Source: Comamonas sp. (GTDB taxonomy: Bacteria; Pseudomonadota; Gammaproteobacteria; Burkholderiales; Burkholderiaceae_C). From it: 8,791 bases of DNA. Positions 8,673 to 8,791 of the stretch are shown in pieces. The notes below the pieces were generated by a model. The model saw nothing but the letters and a program-made list of their open reading frames with translations, did not search any database and was not told the origin of the DNA. A program made the position numbers and the translations under genes. The stretch lies in contig JAFAIY010000400.1 of the NCBI GenBank assembly GCA_019236485.1, positions 1 through 8,791 of the forward strand. Direction: 5' to 3'. Each line of letters begins with the position of its first letter. Positions within the stretch are counted from its first letter, which is position 1.

Positions 8673-8791
8673 TTCTGAACTCTCATGCGATGTTGAAGCG
8701 CCCGATTGGAGAGTTCTTTGGCCGGATCGAGGATTGGGAGTTTCCAGCTTTACCAAATGCTGCAGGGTTCACAGTATGGCGCCGGAACTCC

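Overview
The window reads as an ordinary stretch of a GC-rich betaproteobacterial chromosome, most likely Comamonadaceae (Comamonas, Delftia or Acidovorax relatives). This is an inference from the strong G/C third-position bias, the methionine synthase lacking its homocysteine domain (a split arrangement I recall from Burkholderiales), and an S-adenosylhomocysteine (SAH) riboswitch, a class common in that group. Genes are tightly packed on both strands. I see no IS element, phage gene, CRISPR array, tRNA or rRNA.

Layout. Bases 1-411 hold the 3' end of a DctA-like dicarboxylate/amino acid:cation symporter. A GntR/FCD regulator (420-1124) follows 8 bases later, probably in the same transcript. 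A bidirectional hairpin terminator (1125-1150) separates it from a convergent metH (1184-3952, minus strand). Upstream of metH, the 375-base gap to gltS holds a well-formed SAH riboswitch aptamer (3996-4095, minus). A 9-bp stem that hides the metH ribosome binding site shares bases with the riboswitch pseudoknot. Sodium/glutamate symporter gltS (4328-5566, plus) is transcribed away from metH. It ends at a perfect 18-bp terminator hairpin (5587-5627) shared with a convergent PACE-family efflux gene (5650-6174, minus). A LysR-type regulator (6247-7146, plus) diverges from the PACE gene across a 72-base AT-rich region with interlocking inverted repeats, resembling the AceR/AceI arrangement. A class III-like polyphosphate kinase 2 (7256-8167, plus) and a convergent SnoaL/NTF2-like protein (8196-8672, minus) complete the window.

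How the genes work together. The best supported regulatory story is metH. SAH is the by-product of SAM-dependent methylation and is recycled to homocysteine, the substrate of methionine synthase. The leader is built so that SAH binding (pseudoknot formed) should release the ribosome binding site and raise translation. The other units look independent: a transporter with its regulator, a glutamate carrier, an efflux pump with its divergent regulator, and a polyphosphate-dependent nucleotide kinase. I found no credible undescribed multi-gene system. The strongest non-coding signal is the metH leader.
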